NCBI RefSeq assembly: GCF_009725235.1
Contig: NZ_WJFC01000330.1
Span: 1-9,773, forward strand
Length of the DNA stretch: 9,773 nucleotides
Reading direction: 5' to 3'
From: Scytonema sp. UIC 10036
GTDB lineage: Bacteria > Cyanobacteriota > Cyanobacteriia > Cyanobacteriales > Nostocaceae
Shown: positions 1 through 6,189 of the stretch, in pieces
How positions within the stretch are numbered: the first letter of the stretch is position 1
Layout: the number at the start of each line of letters is the position of its first letter
The notes under the pieces: generated by a model
What the model saw: only the letters and a program-made list of their open reading frames with translations
What the model was told of the DNA's origin: nothing
The model's database searches: none
Made by a program: the position numbers and the translations under genes

Positions 1-18
1 TCAGAGGAGATGTCAGTG

Positions 19-135
19 TTATGGAAACAATTTATAGAATTGACAGGCAAAACTCATCATATTGTTATCCTCTAATAAAAAAAACAGATTTAAAGAAAAA
101 GTAATTGTAACCGCCAAGAATAATTTTTCTAACAT
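19..135 (-). CDS. Possible small hydrophobic protein, 38 aa
   Basis: This ORF is not recognised. Read from the ATG at 135, it begins MLEKLFLAVTITFSLNLFFL, a short charged start followed by a membrane-like hydrophobic stretch, and ends after 38 residues. A GGAG lies about seven bases upstream of this ATG, which is better support than the longer frame starting at 216. In-frame reading through the hydrophobic part could still be chance in AT-rich DNA. The product could be a small membrane peptide, the signal-peptide remnant of a decayed secreted protein, or nothing. No homologue is known to me. Confidence 0.22.
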   Translation of the reverse strand: MLEKLFLAVTITFSLNLFFLLEDNNMMSFACQFYKLFP

Positions 136-303
136 AGCTTTTCTCCCACCCACACCTAATAATGATTGATGGCTGCATTTTGAAAGAGTTCCAGGGAGCG
201 CAAGTTCTCTCAACAACGTTTTTCAAATATCAGCAGTGGCATAATCTTCTCTATAGCCCTAGTGTGCCCAGGACTTTTAAGAAAATCATGAGGGAACTGA
301 TAA

Positions 304-331
304 TTGTTTATAAATTTTTTGTAACTATAAA
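304..331 (+). promoter_or_regulatory. Possible sigma70-type promoter for the L,D-transpeptidase gene
   Basis: TTGTTT (304-309) and TATAAA (326-331) are separated by 16 bases and lie on the coding strand about 130 bases upstream of the gene. The region is AT-rich, so such matches are expected by chance; this is a weak inference. Confidence 0.25.
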
Positions 332-444
332 ATGAACGTAAAAAAAATTTGCCAGTATTTCTGTGTAATTTACTAGTGAAGAGATTTGAGAGTTCAAGCT
401 AGACTGGGGTTAGCGTACAGAAAAATCCAAGAGTTGAATGTGGT

Positions 445-452
445 GGAGAAGG
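445..452 (+). promoter_or_regulatory. Ribosome binding site deciding the L,D-transpeptidase start
   Basis: GGAGAAGG lies six bases upstream of the ATG at 459. It falls inside the reading frame if translation began at the ATG at 438, which has no comparable site. Confidence 0.6.
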
Positions 453-458
453 TATACA

Positions 459-1079
459 ATGGCAAGGGCAAAAAATGACTCTTTAACGCGTATAGTGATG
501 CTGCTATGTTTTGGGACAGCATTTCTATCTCTCGTTGTCCATTGGCGCATCACCACCTCTACAACCCCTCAACCAAATTTAGCAAAGACATCTAAAACAG
601 CGTTGAGAGCACATAGCCAAGGACACCCAAATGGCATAACTTTGCTATCCGCGTTCGCACCCTCAAAACAAACGACTTTAGCTGCATCTCAAAACAGGCA
701 ACTCGTCGTTGATTTAAGCGATCGCCGCGTATATGTGTATAGTGGGGAGACAGTGATAGCAAGTTACCCCATTGGTATTGGCAAGAAAGGTTGGGAAACC
801 CCTACTGGTTCATTTCAAGTCTTACACAAGCAACGCGATCCAATCTGGCAACACCCCATCACGGGGAAAATTTTCTCATCTGGTACTGATAGCCCTTTAG
901 GAGACCGATGGATCGGTTTTTGGACAGATGGGCGAAATCAAATTGGCTTTCATGGAACCCCAGATGATGAAGTGATAGGCAGTGCCATATCTCATGGCTG
1001 CTTGCGTATGCGTAATCCTGATGTTCGCTTGCTTTACAAACAGGTCAATTTGGGAACACCAGTAGAAGTACGGCAGTAA
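459..1079 (+). CDS. L,D-transpeptidase (YkuD domain), membrane-anchored or secreted
   Basis: L,D-transpeptidases crosslink peptidoglycan through 3-3 bonds, or attach proteins to it, using a catalytic cysteine; they act outside the cytoplasmic membrane. Numbering from the ATG at 459, the protein has 206 residues. A hydrophobic segment at about 8-29 (signal peptide or anchor) is followed by a low-complexity linker, then the YkuD domain from about residue 80 to the end. The domain includes the QLVVDLSDRRVYVYSG strand region, HGT at 165-167 and the signature SHGCLRM with His179 and Cys181. A start at 438 is possible, but GGAGAAGG at 445-452 sits six bases before the ATG at 459 and favours the shorter form. 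The gene is alone on its strand and converges on the ComFB/M23 pair. Family assignment is firm; the physiological substrate is not visible. Confidence 0.93.
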   Translation: MARAKNDSLTRIVMLLCFGTAFLSLVVHWRITTSTTPQPNLAKTSKTALRAHSQGHPNGITLLSAFAPSKQTTLAASQNRQLVVDLSDRRVYVYSGETVIASYPIGIGKKGWETPTGSFQVLHKQRDPIWQHPITGKIFSSGTDSPLGDRWIGFWTDGRNQIGFHGTPDDEVIGSAISHGCLRMRNPDVRLLYKQVNLGTPVEVRQ

Positions 1080-1081
1080 GT

Positions 1082-1139
1082 GTCATTGGTCAAGTGTCAT
1101 TTGTCAGTTGTCCTTAGTTAATGACACTTGACCAATGAC
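1082..1139. terminator. Perfect 20-bp inverted repeat between convergent genes, possible bidirectional terminator
   Basis: The arms 1082-1101 and 1120-1139 are exact reverse complements with an 18-base loop. They are built from heptamer-like words (GTCATTG, GTCAAGT, GTCATTT) of the same kind as the tandem array near 7691. The repeat starts three bases after the L,D-transpeptidase stop codon and ends four bases before the ComFB stop codon, so it could end transcription from both sides. There is no strong T-run, so the terminator role is inferred. It could instead be a dispersed cyanobacterial repeat that settled between convergent genes. Confidence 0.55.
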
Positions 1140-1143
1140 CAAT

Positions 1144-1701
1144 TTACTTTTGCTCAAATTGGGGTGCGTAAGATTCAAGTAAAGCACTCACTTGTCGCAG
1201 AACTTCATTGCTTGTGTTTCTAGTTCCTACTGGCGTGTTACCAACGGTAGGTCTATCGAGACTGCGAGCAATTGCTTCGTTAACTTGTTGAGCAATTAAT
1301 TCCTGAAGTTGTGCTCTAGCCTTTTGGCGCTGGTAGGTAGCACCTTCTTCTGTGGTGGCGTAAAGGGGTGGTAGACGGTTGAGAGCGTAAGCAGCAATAT
1401 CACCGACATCCAGAGAACTTTCGCTAGTCGCTTCAATTTCAGCAACGCGGGCTATTGCCTCGGTAAGTACCAATTCTTCCATGACGTTGATAAACTGTTT
1501 GCGCGGTACCGCCATCACCTCGCCAGTTAAAAGCGACCCCATCAGCCGATCTAACGCCATGTACTCTTCTATTGATAGTTCGTTAGCGTTATCGCAAATT
1601 CGCCCGACTTCTGCTTCCATTGCTGGTGTAAGATAACCATCCTGGAGAGCTTGTTCCACAATTTTTTCTATACTCATAATGTTTATCATCTTATAAGCCA
1701 T
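1144..1701 (-). CDS. ComFB-domain protein (late competence development family), likely c-di-nucleotide receptor
   Basis: The C-terminal two thirds match the ComFB domain. The conserved opening is NVMEELVL at about 67-74, followed by the hallmark IAAYALNRLPPLYATT around 102-117 and then a charged helix rich in Gln and Arg (about 120-150). ComFB was named from the Bacillus comF operon. Recent work on cyanobacteria describes ComFB-domain proteins as receptors for cyclic di-GMP or related dinucleotides that affect cell size and competence/pilus functions; I apply this here by family membership only. The N-terminal 60 residues form a helical extension containing SIEKIVEQALQDGYL. Several ATGs (1701, 1689, 1677) could start translation, none with a strong ribosome site; the ATG at 1677 gives an N-terminus MSIEKIVEQ that looks natural. 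The gene lies 89 bases downstream of the M23 gene on the same strand, so co-transcription is possible. Confidence 0.85.
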   Translation of the reverse strand: MAYKMINIMSIEKIVEQALQDGYLTPAMEAEVGRICDNANELSIEEYMALDRLMGSLLTGEVMAVPRKQFINVMEELVLTEAIARVAEIEATSESSLDVGDIAAYALNRLPPLYATTEEGATYQRQKARAQLQELIAQQVNEAIARSLDRPTVGNTPVGTRNTSNEVLRQVSALLESYAPQFEQK

Positions 1702-1790
1702 CCAAGCAAGGTTGGGACGGTACCAATCCTACTTATTCTGCCCAATTAAGAGCCAATAGTACGCAAAAAGTTACCAATGCAAGAAAATTT

Positions 1791-2747
1791 TTATTTAACT
1801 TCTTGTTTTCGCCAGGGTACTGGGTCAATAGATTTACCATTGACATACAAACCCCAGTGTAGATGAGGTCCCGTGGAAGCGCCTGTTGAACCGACTGCAC
1901 CAATGAGTTCACCGGGTTGAACAAAATCTCCCTCCTTTACATTGATGCGGCTCAAGTGCAAAAAAACGCTAGTTACGCCTTGCCCGTGATCGATACCAAC
2001 GACATTACCGTGGACTCGAAATCCTTCTGAGACTCTGCCCACCAATGAGACTCGCCCAGCTGCTGGAGCAATGACAGGCGAACCTGCACCCCCAGCATAG
2101 TCAAGACCTCGATGGTAGTAGTCCTTAGCAAATTTACCATTATAGTAGCGACGTATTCCATAAATTGTACTCACTCGCCCTTTATTTGGTGCTAGGAATG
2201 GACCCTTCCAATATTTTTCTGGTGTTTGCAACGCTTTAAAAGCCGCAACACGTTGAAGTTCATGTTCTGTAGCTTTGACTCCTGCTTTTCCAGGCGGTAA
2301 ATTAATTCGTTGTACGGGAAATTTGCGAGACCGTACTTGTAATGTCAAATTCTGTACCTGTCCTTCTCCCGTCACTTGAATGGTTCTATTCCCTGGAGTT
2401 TCCAATGGTGTCGTAGGGATAAAAGCACGGTACTGATTGGGTGCAATTTCATATGCCGGGTACTTATCATCACCACTGGTAACAGTCACATTATTACCGG
2501 GAGCGGCATCATTTACATTTACTATAACTGATATAGTGTCTCCTAATTGAGGAGATTCCGGGCTAACTTGTACCTGTAGAGCTAGTACAGGTGAGGTAAA
2601 TACAACAGGTAAAGCAGCAAAGATGCCAAGGAGAGCATTGGTTACACGGTTGTTGGTTTTTGATTTGTTCTGAAAATGGGTAACGCTATACACGGTCTTG
2701 TCGAAGAGAAAAACAACTTGGATAGTTCTGTTGAGAAACAGACTCAC
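1791..2747 (-). CDS. Secreted M23 (LytM-type) zinc metallopeptidase with N-terminal Ig-like domain
   Basis: M23 enzymes cleave peptide bonds in peptidoglycan, and some degenerate members only bind it. The protein has 318 residues from a GTG at 2747. A hydrophobic signal sequence at about 35-57 ends in SPVLALQ. A beta-rich, Ig-like segment follows at about 58-140, then a basic/helical linker, then the LytM domain from about 190 to 312. All metal and catalytic residues are in place: His212 and Asp216 in HRGLD, His264 in FLHLS, and His295 and His297 in GPHLHW. It should therefore be catalytically active in the periplasm. The start is uncertain. GTG 2747 has no clear ribosome site and leaves an unusually long 34-residue N-region before the hydrophobic core; another GTG at codon 19 is possible. 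The gene lies upstream of the ComFB gene on the same strand. Confidence 0.92.
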   Translation of the reverse strand: MSLFLNRTIQVVFLFDKTVYSVTHFQNKSKTNNRVTNALLGIFAALPVVFTSPVLALQVQVSPESPQLGDTISVIVNVNDAAPGNNVTVTSGDDKYPAYEIAPNQYRAFIPTTPLETPGNRTIQVTGEGQVQNLTLQVRSRKFPVQRINLPPGKAGVKATEHELQRVAAFKALQTPEKYWKGPFLAPNKGRVSTIYGIRRYYNGKFAKDYYHRGLDYAGGAGSPVIAPAAGRVSLVGRVSEGFRVHGNVVGIDHGQGVTSVFLHLSRINVKEGDFVQPGELIGAVGSTGASTGPHLHWGLYVNGKSIDPVPWRKQEVK

Positions 2748-2859
2748 TTATAAAGAAAGGGAGTTCCCAATCTTCCATGTTGTTTTTAGCATAGAAAACC
2801 TTAAATAAATAAAGAATTGTCGAATACAGTATAAAATACTACTTTAAAAAACATCCTCT

Positions 2860-2887
2860 AAAATCCAAAATCTAAAATCTAAAAGAT
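2860..2887. repeat. Short tandem heptamer repeat, AAAATCT type
   Basis: Four consecutive 7-base units read AAAATCC, AAAATCT, AAAATCT and AAAAGAT. Heptamer tandem repeats of this sort (STRR) are a known feature of heterocyst-forming cyanobacteria. The repeat abuts the point where the Uma2 homology stops, so it may mark the deletion or recombination endpoint. Confidence 0.6.
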
Positions 2888-3212
2888 CGGGTACTAGTTC
2901 TACAAAATCGCGCTTAGTTTTCTTCAATCGTTCAGCCGTACAAAGGACACATCGGGAGCGCGTAAATTTGTACTAGCTCCATTGCTAGCATTTATATCAG
3001 TACCTGGTAAGATAAATCCCGCACTCGAACCAGTCACCCTCCCGAATTTCCTTGGCATGACCCATGTATTTAAAAAGGGTACTTAACCGAGTGCCAATTT
3101 CCTCTGACTCATAATCCGATAGACCCATAACTACAATACTCCCATCTACCAGTTCCATTTACCACTCTGGATGCTCTATTTGCAATTGCTCTAAGTCTTT
3201 AACAGTTAACAT
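2885..3212 (-). pseudogene. Broken Uma2-family (DUF820) endonuclease-like gene
   Basis: Reading leftward from the ATG at 3212 gives MLTVKDLEQLQIEHPEW, then an in-frame TAA (3159-3161), then MELVDGSIVVMGLSDYESEE and IGTRLSTLF. The frame shifts near 3060-3078, at a short A-run. The next piece, beginning WVMPRKFGRVTGSSAGFILP, continues to TNLRAPDVSFVR. A second shift at about 2935-2937 leads to AERLKKTKRDFVELVPD, where the homology ends at the heptamer repeat. These pieces in this order are typical of the N-terminal two thirds of Uma2/DUF820 proteins, which are PD-(D/E)XK-like proteins massively expanded in cyanobacteria and often mobile. The later part of the fold, with the E-x-K half of the active site, is missing. 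One stop, two frameshifts and a 3' truncation make this a clear pseudogene. Confidence 0.8.
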
Positions 3213-3290
3213 AAGACAACCAAGAATGCGTCTGTTTATATCATAAGCGTGGGGATTGGCATTGGGATTGAAGATAAATTATTCTTCAAT

Positions 3291-3410
3291 GTCCCCGTGT
3301 CCCCATGTCCCATGTCCCCATGTCCTCCATGTCCCCATGTCCCCATGTCTCCCCGTGTCTCCCGTGTCCCGTGTCGCCCGTGTCGCCGTGTCCCCATGTC
3401 CCTTTCCCCA
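3291..3410. repeat. Degenerate tandem array of GTCCCCAT-like units
   Basis: About fourteen consecutive units follow the pattern GTC(C)nCC(A/G)T, with unit lengths of 7 to 10 bases. Most read GTCCCCAT, GTCCCCGT or GTCCCGT, with scattered single-base insertions (GTCTCCCCGT, GTCGCCCGT). The array is strongly C-rich on the plus strand, unlike its AT-rich surroundings. It is of the STRR kind found in filamentous cyanobacteria, and its length probably varies by slippage. The short reading frame across it translates to a Pro/Cys/Ser/Val repeat and is not a gene. Confidence 0.8.
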
Positions 3411-3481
3411 ATAACTATCAGGCTGATAAAAAACTTTGTATCCTTATTGTAAATAGGTCTTAACAGTGTGTCTCAAAACTT

Positions 3482-5794
3482 GTGCAGGAAGATTTTAGAC
3501 TGATAGTTGATTTAGTTTCGGTTTTTGCCGTGGCTGCTTGTGGCGGTCTGCTGGCTGCGCTTTTGCGACAACCAGTTTTACTGGGGTATCTAATTGGCGG
3601 AATAGTCGTCGGACCAACCGGACTGGGACTGATCAAAGAAGTCATTCAAGTGGAAACTTTGGCTCAGTTCGGAGTCGCCTTTCTATTGTTTGCTTTGGGT
3701 GTGGAGTTTTCGTTTACGGAACTTAAAAAAGTTCAAAACATTGCCCTTGGAGGTGGTGGGCTACAAATTGCTTTAACAATTTTGGTCACTGTTATGGTTT
3801 GCGGGGTGACTGGGGCTTGGGCAACTTTGCCGGCTAAGGGTATGTTTTTGGGGGCAATTTTGTCTCTATCTTCTACAGCAGTTGTCCTGAAATGCTTGAT
3901 GGAGCGGAATGAAACAGAAACGCCCCACGGACAAGTGATGCTGGGTATTTTGATAGTACAGGATTTGGCACTGGGGCTGATGCTTGCAGTCTTACCTGCG
4001 CTCGATCAACCGGGGGAATTTATCGGTGTAGCTGTACTCTTGGCATTGTTAAAGATTGGGTTATTTGCTGCTGGTGCTGTTGTTGCTGGAATTTGGCTCA
4101 TACCTCCTTTATTACAATTGCTAGCTCGCACTGAAAGTCGCGAATTATTTTTGTTAGGAGTGGTGGCGCTGTGTTTGGGTATTGCTCTACTAACAGCGTA
4201 TTTGGGGCTTTCTATTGAAATGGGGGCATTTGTTGCAGGTTTGATGATTTCGGAGGTGGAGTACGCCGACCAAACTTTATCATATGTGGAGCCACTAAGA
4301 GATATTTTTGCTAGTTTGTTCTTTGCTTCTATTGGGATGTTGATTGACCCAGTGTTTTTATGGAACAATCTGGAACTGATTCTGGGGCTAGTGGCACTGG
4401 TATTTGTAGGCAAGCTCATAATTATAACACCATTAGTAAGACTGTTTCGTTATCCATTAAAAACGGCATTAATTGCTGGATTGGGATTGGCTCAAATTGG
4501 AGAATTTTCCTTTGTGCTTGCTAGTGAAGGACAAGCACTGGGGCTAGTTTCCCGACGAATATATTTATTGATATTGGGAACAACAGCAGTGACACTGGTA
4601 CTGACCCCGTTTGTGCTGCGTTCGGTTCCGATTTTATTTGATTGGATAGAGACAGTCCCATGGCTAAAGAACTTTTTAACTGATGAGGGTAAGCCCTTAG
4701 AAGTTACCAAAGAATTGTCACTGAAAGATCATGTGGTGGTTTGCGGTTATGGGCGAGTGGGACGGAACTTAGTTAAGTTATTGCTGGCTCGCGAGTTACC
4801 TGTTGTCGTCATCGATCAGTCGGAAGCCAGAATTCAGCAATTGCGAGAAGCTAAAATTCCTTATGTCTATGGCAATTGTGTGAGTTTTCACGTTTTAGAA
4901 ACTGCTGGAGTCAACACTGCACGAGGAATGGCGATCGCACTCCCTGACCCCATGAGCACTCGTCTTTGCTTGAAACGAGCTTTGGAATTATCTCCCGATT
5001 TAAATGTTGTTGTTCGTGCTATTAATGATAAGAGTATTGAAGTCCTTTACCAACTCGGTGCAAGAGAGGTTGTGCAACCAGAGTTTGAGGCTAGTTTGGA
5101 AATGATAACTTACATTCTCACCCAGGAAGTGGGCTTATCGCCTGCACTCGTGCAGCAACAAATGCAAGAAATTCGCAACAGCCATTATTTAGACCTCAGA
5201 CCCGTGCGTACTGCTTCTGAGGTTTCTCGCGATTTGCAACAAGCAACTCAAGACCTCAACAAGCGCTGGTATCCCCTACCATCTGGTTCACCTCTCATCG
5301 GTATGTCCTTGGAAGAAGCCGATATGCGCTACTTAACGGGGGTTAGTTTGATGGCTATCCGCCGTGAAGGAGGTGAGGAAATAGACTTTCCTTCTGTCGA
5401 AACTAAATTGCAAGAAGGCGATCGCTTGTTAATTGTGGGTTCTGATGGTGAGTTTGCTGCTTTGGATGAATTTGCCAAAGGACAGGTTGCTGTTCCCGGT
5501 GAAAACAGCGCATGCCAATGGGTTGCGGTTAGTACAGACTCTTCAATGGTTGGTAAAACTTTGGGCGATTTGGATATATACAACCAGTATGGGATCAAAG
5601 TGCAGGCAATGCGACGAGATGGAAAATTTATCCGTTTTCCCAATAACAGTATGGACTTACAAGCTCGCGACCAAGTCTTGGTATGTGGTAGCTTAGTTGC
5701 TGTCAATCAACTCGTGCAGTTGCTTGCACCGGAAACTACAGCGCCTTCGCCTGTACCAGTAGTAAAAGCTGGTGAAGCTGACGCACTCAACTAA
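3482..5794 (+). CDS. CPA2-family cation:proton antiporter (KefB type) with TrkA-N and two TrkA-C domains
   Basis: This inner-membrane protein of 770 residues probably exchanges K+ or Na+ for H+. Residues 1-395 form a run of about a dozen hydrophobic segments of the Na+/H+ exchanger fold. They include LLGYLIGGIVVGPTGLGL near the start, the VQDLALG motif with Gln160-Asp161 typical of Kef-type transporters, and GAFVAGLMISE around 248-258. A regulatory TrkA-N (RCK) domain follows at about 415-540, with the nucleotide-binding CGYGRVGRN (GYGRVG at 422-427) and an acidic strand end at Asp445. Two TrkA-C domains lie at about 600-665 and 677-748, and the tail is short and Pro/Ala-rich. The start is a GTG preceded by no obvious ribosome site; MQEDFRLIVDL is a natural-looking N-terminus. 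The ion specificity cannot be told from sequence. The TnpB element lies immediately behind its stop codon. Confidence 0.93.
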   Translation: MQEDFRLIVDLVSVFAVAACGGLLAALLRQPVLLGYLIGGIVVGPTGLGLIKEVIQVETLAQFGVAFLLFALGVEFSFTELKKVQNIALGGGGLQIALTILVTVMVCGVTGAWATLPAKGMFLGAILSLSSTAVVLKCLMERNETETPHGQVMLGILIVQDLALGLMLAVLPALDQPGEFIGVAVLLALLKIGLFAAGAVVAGIWLIPPLLQLLARTESRELFLLGVVALCLGIALLTAYLGLSIEMGAFVAGLMISEVEYADQTLSYVEPLRDIFASLFFASIGMLIDPVFLWNNLELILGLVALVFVGKLIIITPLVRLFRYPLKTALIAGLGLAQIGEFSFVLASEGQALGLVSRRIYLLILGTTAVTLVLTPFVLRSVPILFDWIETVPWLKNFLTDEGKPLEVTKELSLKDHVVVCGYGRVGRNLVKLLLARELPVVVIDQSEARIQQLREAKIPYVYGNCVSFHVLETAGVNTARGMAIALPDPMSTRLCLKRALELSPDLNVVVRAINDKSIEVLYQLGAREVVQPEFEASLEMITYILTQEVGLSPALVQQQMQEIRNSHYLDLRPVRTASEVSRDLQQATQDLNKRWYPLPSGSPLIGMSLEEADMRYLTGVSLMAIRREGGEEIDFPSVETKLQEGDRLLIVGSDGEFAALDEFAKGQVAVPGENSACQWVAVSTDSSMVGKTLGDLDIYNQYGIKVQAMRRDGKFIRFPNNSMDLQARDQVLVCGSLVAVNQLVQLLAPETTAPSPVPVVKAGEADALN

Positions 5795-5804
5795 CCCGTC
5801 AGGA

Positions 5805-5845
5805 GTCCCCCACGCTCATTTGGTACTCCAAATCAGTGGCGGGAC
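5805..5845 (+). other. Hairpin in left flank of the TnpB element
   Basis: GTCCC (5805-5809) pairs with GGGAC (5841-5845) and CCAC (5810-5813) with GTGG (5836-5839), with one bulged base. An inner ATTTGG (5818-5823) pairs with CCAAAT (5828-5833) around a TACT loop. The hairpin begins eleven bases after the antiporter stop codon. It may be the left-end imperfect palindrome of an IS605-like element, part of a structured RNA, or a terminator for the antiporter. Confidence 0.5.
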
Positions 5846-5925
5846 GGCAGGCGCTTTAAGTCGGGGAACCCGCAGGGGCGCGCTGCCTCAGGAATGACGG
5901 GGCAAAGACGAGGTACATCCCCGAC
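5846..5925 (+). other. Compact GC-rich secondary-structure block, left flank of the TnpB element
   Basis: GTCGGGGA (5860-5867) is the exact reverse complement of TCCCCGAC (5918-5925). A competing fold pairs GGCAGGCGC (5846-5854) with GCGC and CTGCC at 5878-5887, apart from one extra base, and CCC-GCA-GGG forms a small inner hairpin at 5869-5877. The block is much more GC-rich than its surroundings. Similar GTCGGGGAACCC-type blocks sit beside tnpB genes in other cyanobacteria as far as I recall, so I assign it to the element's left end. A structured RNA cannot be excluded. Confidence 0.45.
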
Positions 5926-5929
5926 CCAT

Positions 5930-5948
5930 GTTAACCGTTCCGGTTAAC
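5930..5948. promoter_or_regulatory. Perfect palindrome GTTAACCG-TTC-CGGTTAAC
   Basis: The 8-bp arms (5930-5937 and 5941-5948) are exact reverse complements around three bases, and the right arm covers the stop codon of the small RHH-like gene. The half-site CGGTTAA recurs at 6169-6175, between that gene and tnpB, which suggests an operator for the RHH-like protein. It could equally act as a hairpin ending the small transcript, although no T-run follows. Confidence 0.45.
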
Positions 5949-6156
5949 GCGGGAGAGGGGTGTCCGAGTCTTTGCCAATATGTTCTCTAGCCCAGCGCTC
6001 TACGACCTCGCTTGCGCTTATACCTTCTTTGTCACCTACCGCTTTAATGTAATCCCATGCAGTAGGGGTTAACCAAACTCCATGTATCTTTTTACGCTCC
6101 TCATAGAATAGAGGCTCGTTTCTCATTGCTTTTTTTCCAGACCTTTGACTTGACAT
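5944..6156 (-). CDS. Small ribbon-helix-helix-like protein divergent from tnpB, 70 aa
   Basis: This is probably a DNA-binding regulator. From the ATG at 6156 the protein has 70 residues. A basic N-terminus (SSQRSGKKAMRNEP) is followed by a strand-like HGVWLTPTAW, a helix through WDYIKAVGDKEG, the turn ISASEV and a second helix VVERWAREHI. This strand-helix-helix order with a Ser-Ala-Ser-Glu helix cap resembles CopG/Arc-type ribbon-helix-helix proteins. The frame is open from an ATG at 6168, but GGAG lies six bases upstream of the ATG at 6156 and supports the shorter form. It is transcribed divergently from tnpB across about 33 bases. Control of its own and tnpB transcription is inferred from the arrangement and the CGGTTAA boxes. 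The family call rests on pattern only, without a database match. Confidence 0.65.
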   Translation of the reverse strand: MSSQRSGKKAMRNEPLFYEERKKIHGVWLTPTAWDYIKAVGDKEGISASEVVERWAREHIGKDSDTPLPR

Positions 6157-6189
6157 AGTTAGCTCCATCGGTTAAGCTAATTATAGGAT

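Larger units (their letters stand above)
1..458. other. Gene-poor AT-rich stretch upstream of the L,D-transpeptidase
   Basis: This stretch carries no convincing long reading frame. Two plus-strand frames are open from the left edge, ending at stops near 75 and 104, and either could be the tail of a gene lying to the left; neither is recognisable. One small hydrophobic minus-strand ORF (19-135) is listed separately. The stretch next to the downstream gene is AT-rich and contains a possible promoter at 304-331. Confidence 0.5.
2748..3481. other. Repeat-rich intergenic region with a Uma2 pseudogene
   Basis: No intact gene is visible here. From left to right the stretch holds an AT-rich probable leader of the M23 gene, a short heptamer repeat (2860-2887), a broken Uma2-family gene (2885-3212), a small 7-bp hairpin (3267-3273 with 3284-3290), a degenerate tandem array (3291-3410), and an AT-rich leader of the antiporter gene. 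Confidence 0.7.

Noticed and set aside
1..104. C-terminal end of a plus-strand gene entering from the left
   Set aside because: Two frames are open for 24 and 33 codons with no recognisable motif, so neither can be chosen from this window.
3291..3410. Possible CRISPR array
   Set aside because: Units are 7-10 bases, directly adjacent and without spacers; no cas genes are present.
3249..3452. Plus-strand 67-codon frame rich in Pro, Cys, Ser and Val
   Set aside because: It is a translation of the GTCCCCAT tandem array; unit lengths vary, the amino-acid repeat breaks with them, and there is no ribosome site.
4006..4710. Long minus-strand frames inside the antiporter gene
   Set aside because: Antisense shadows of a well-supported membrane protein; composition is Ser/Thr/Pro-rich as expected from reversed hydrophobic codons.
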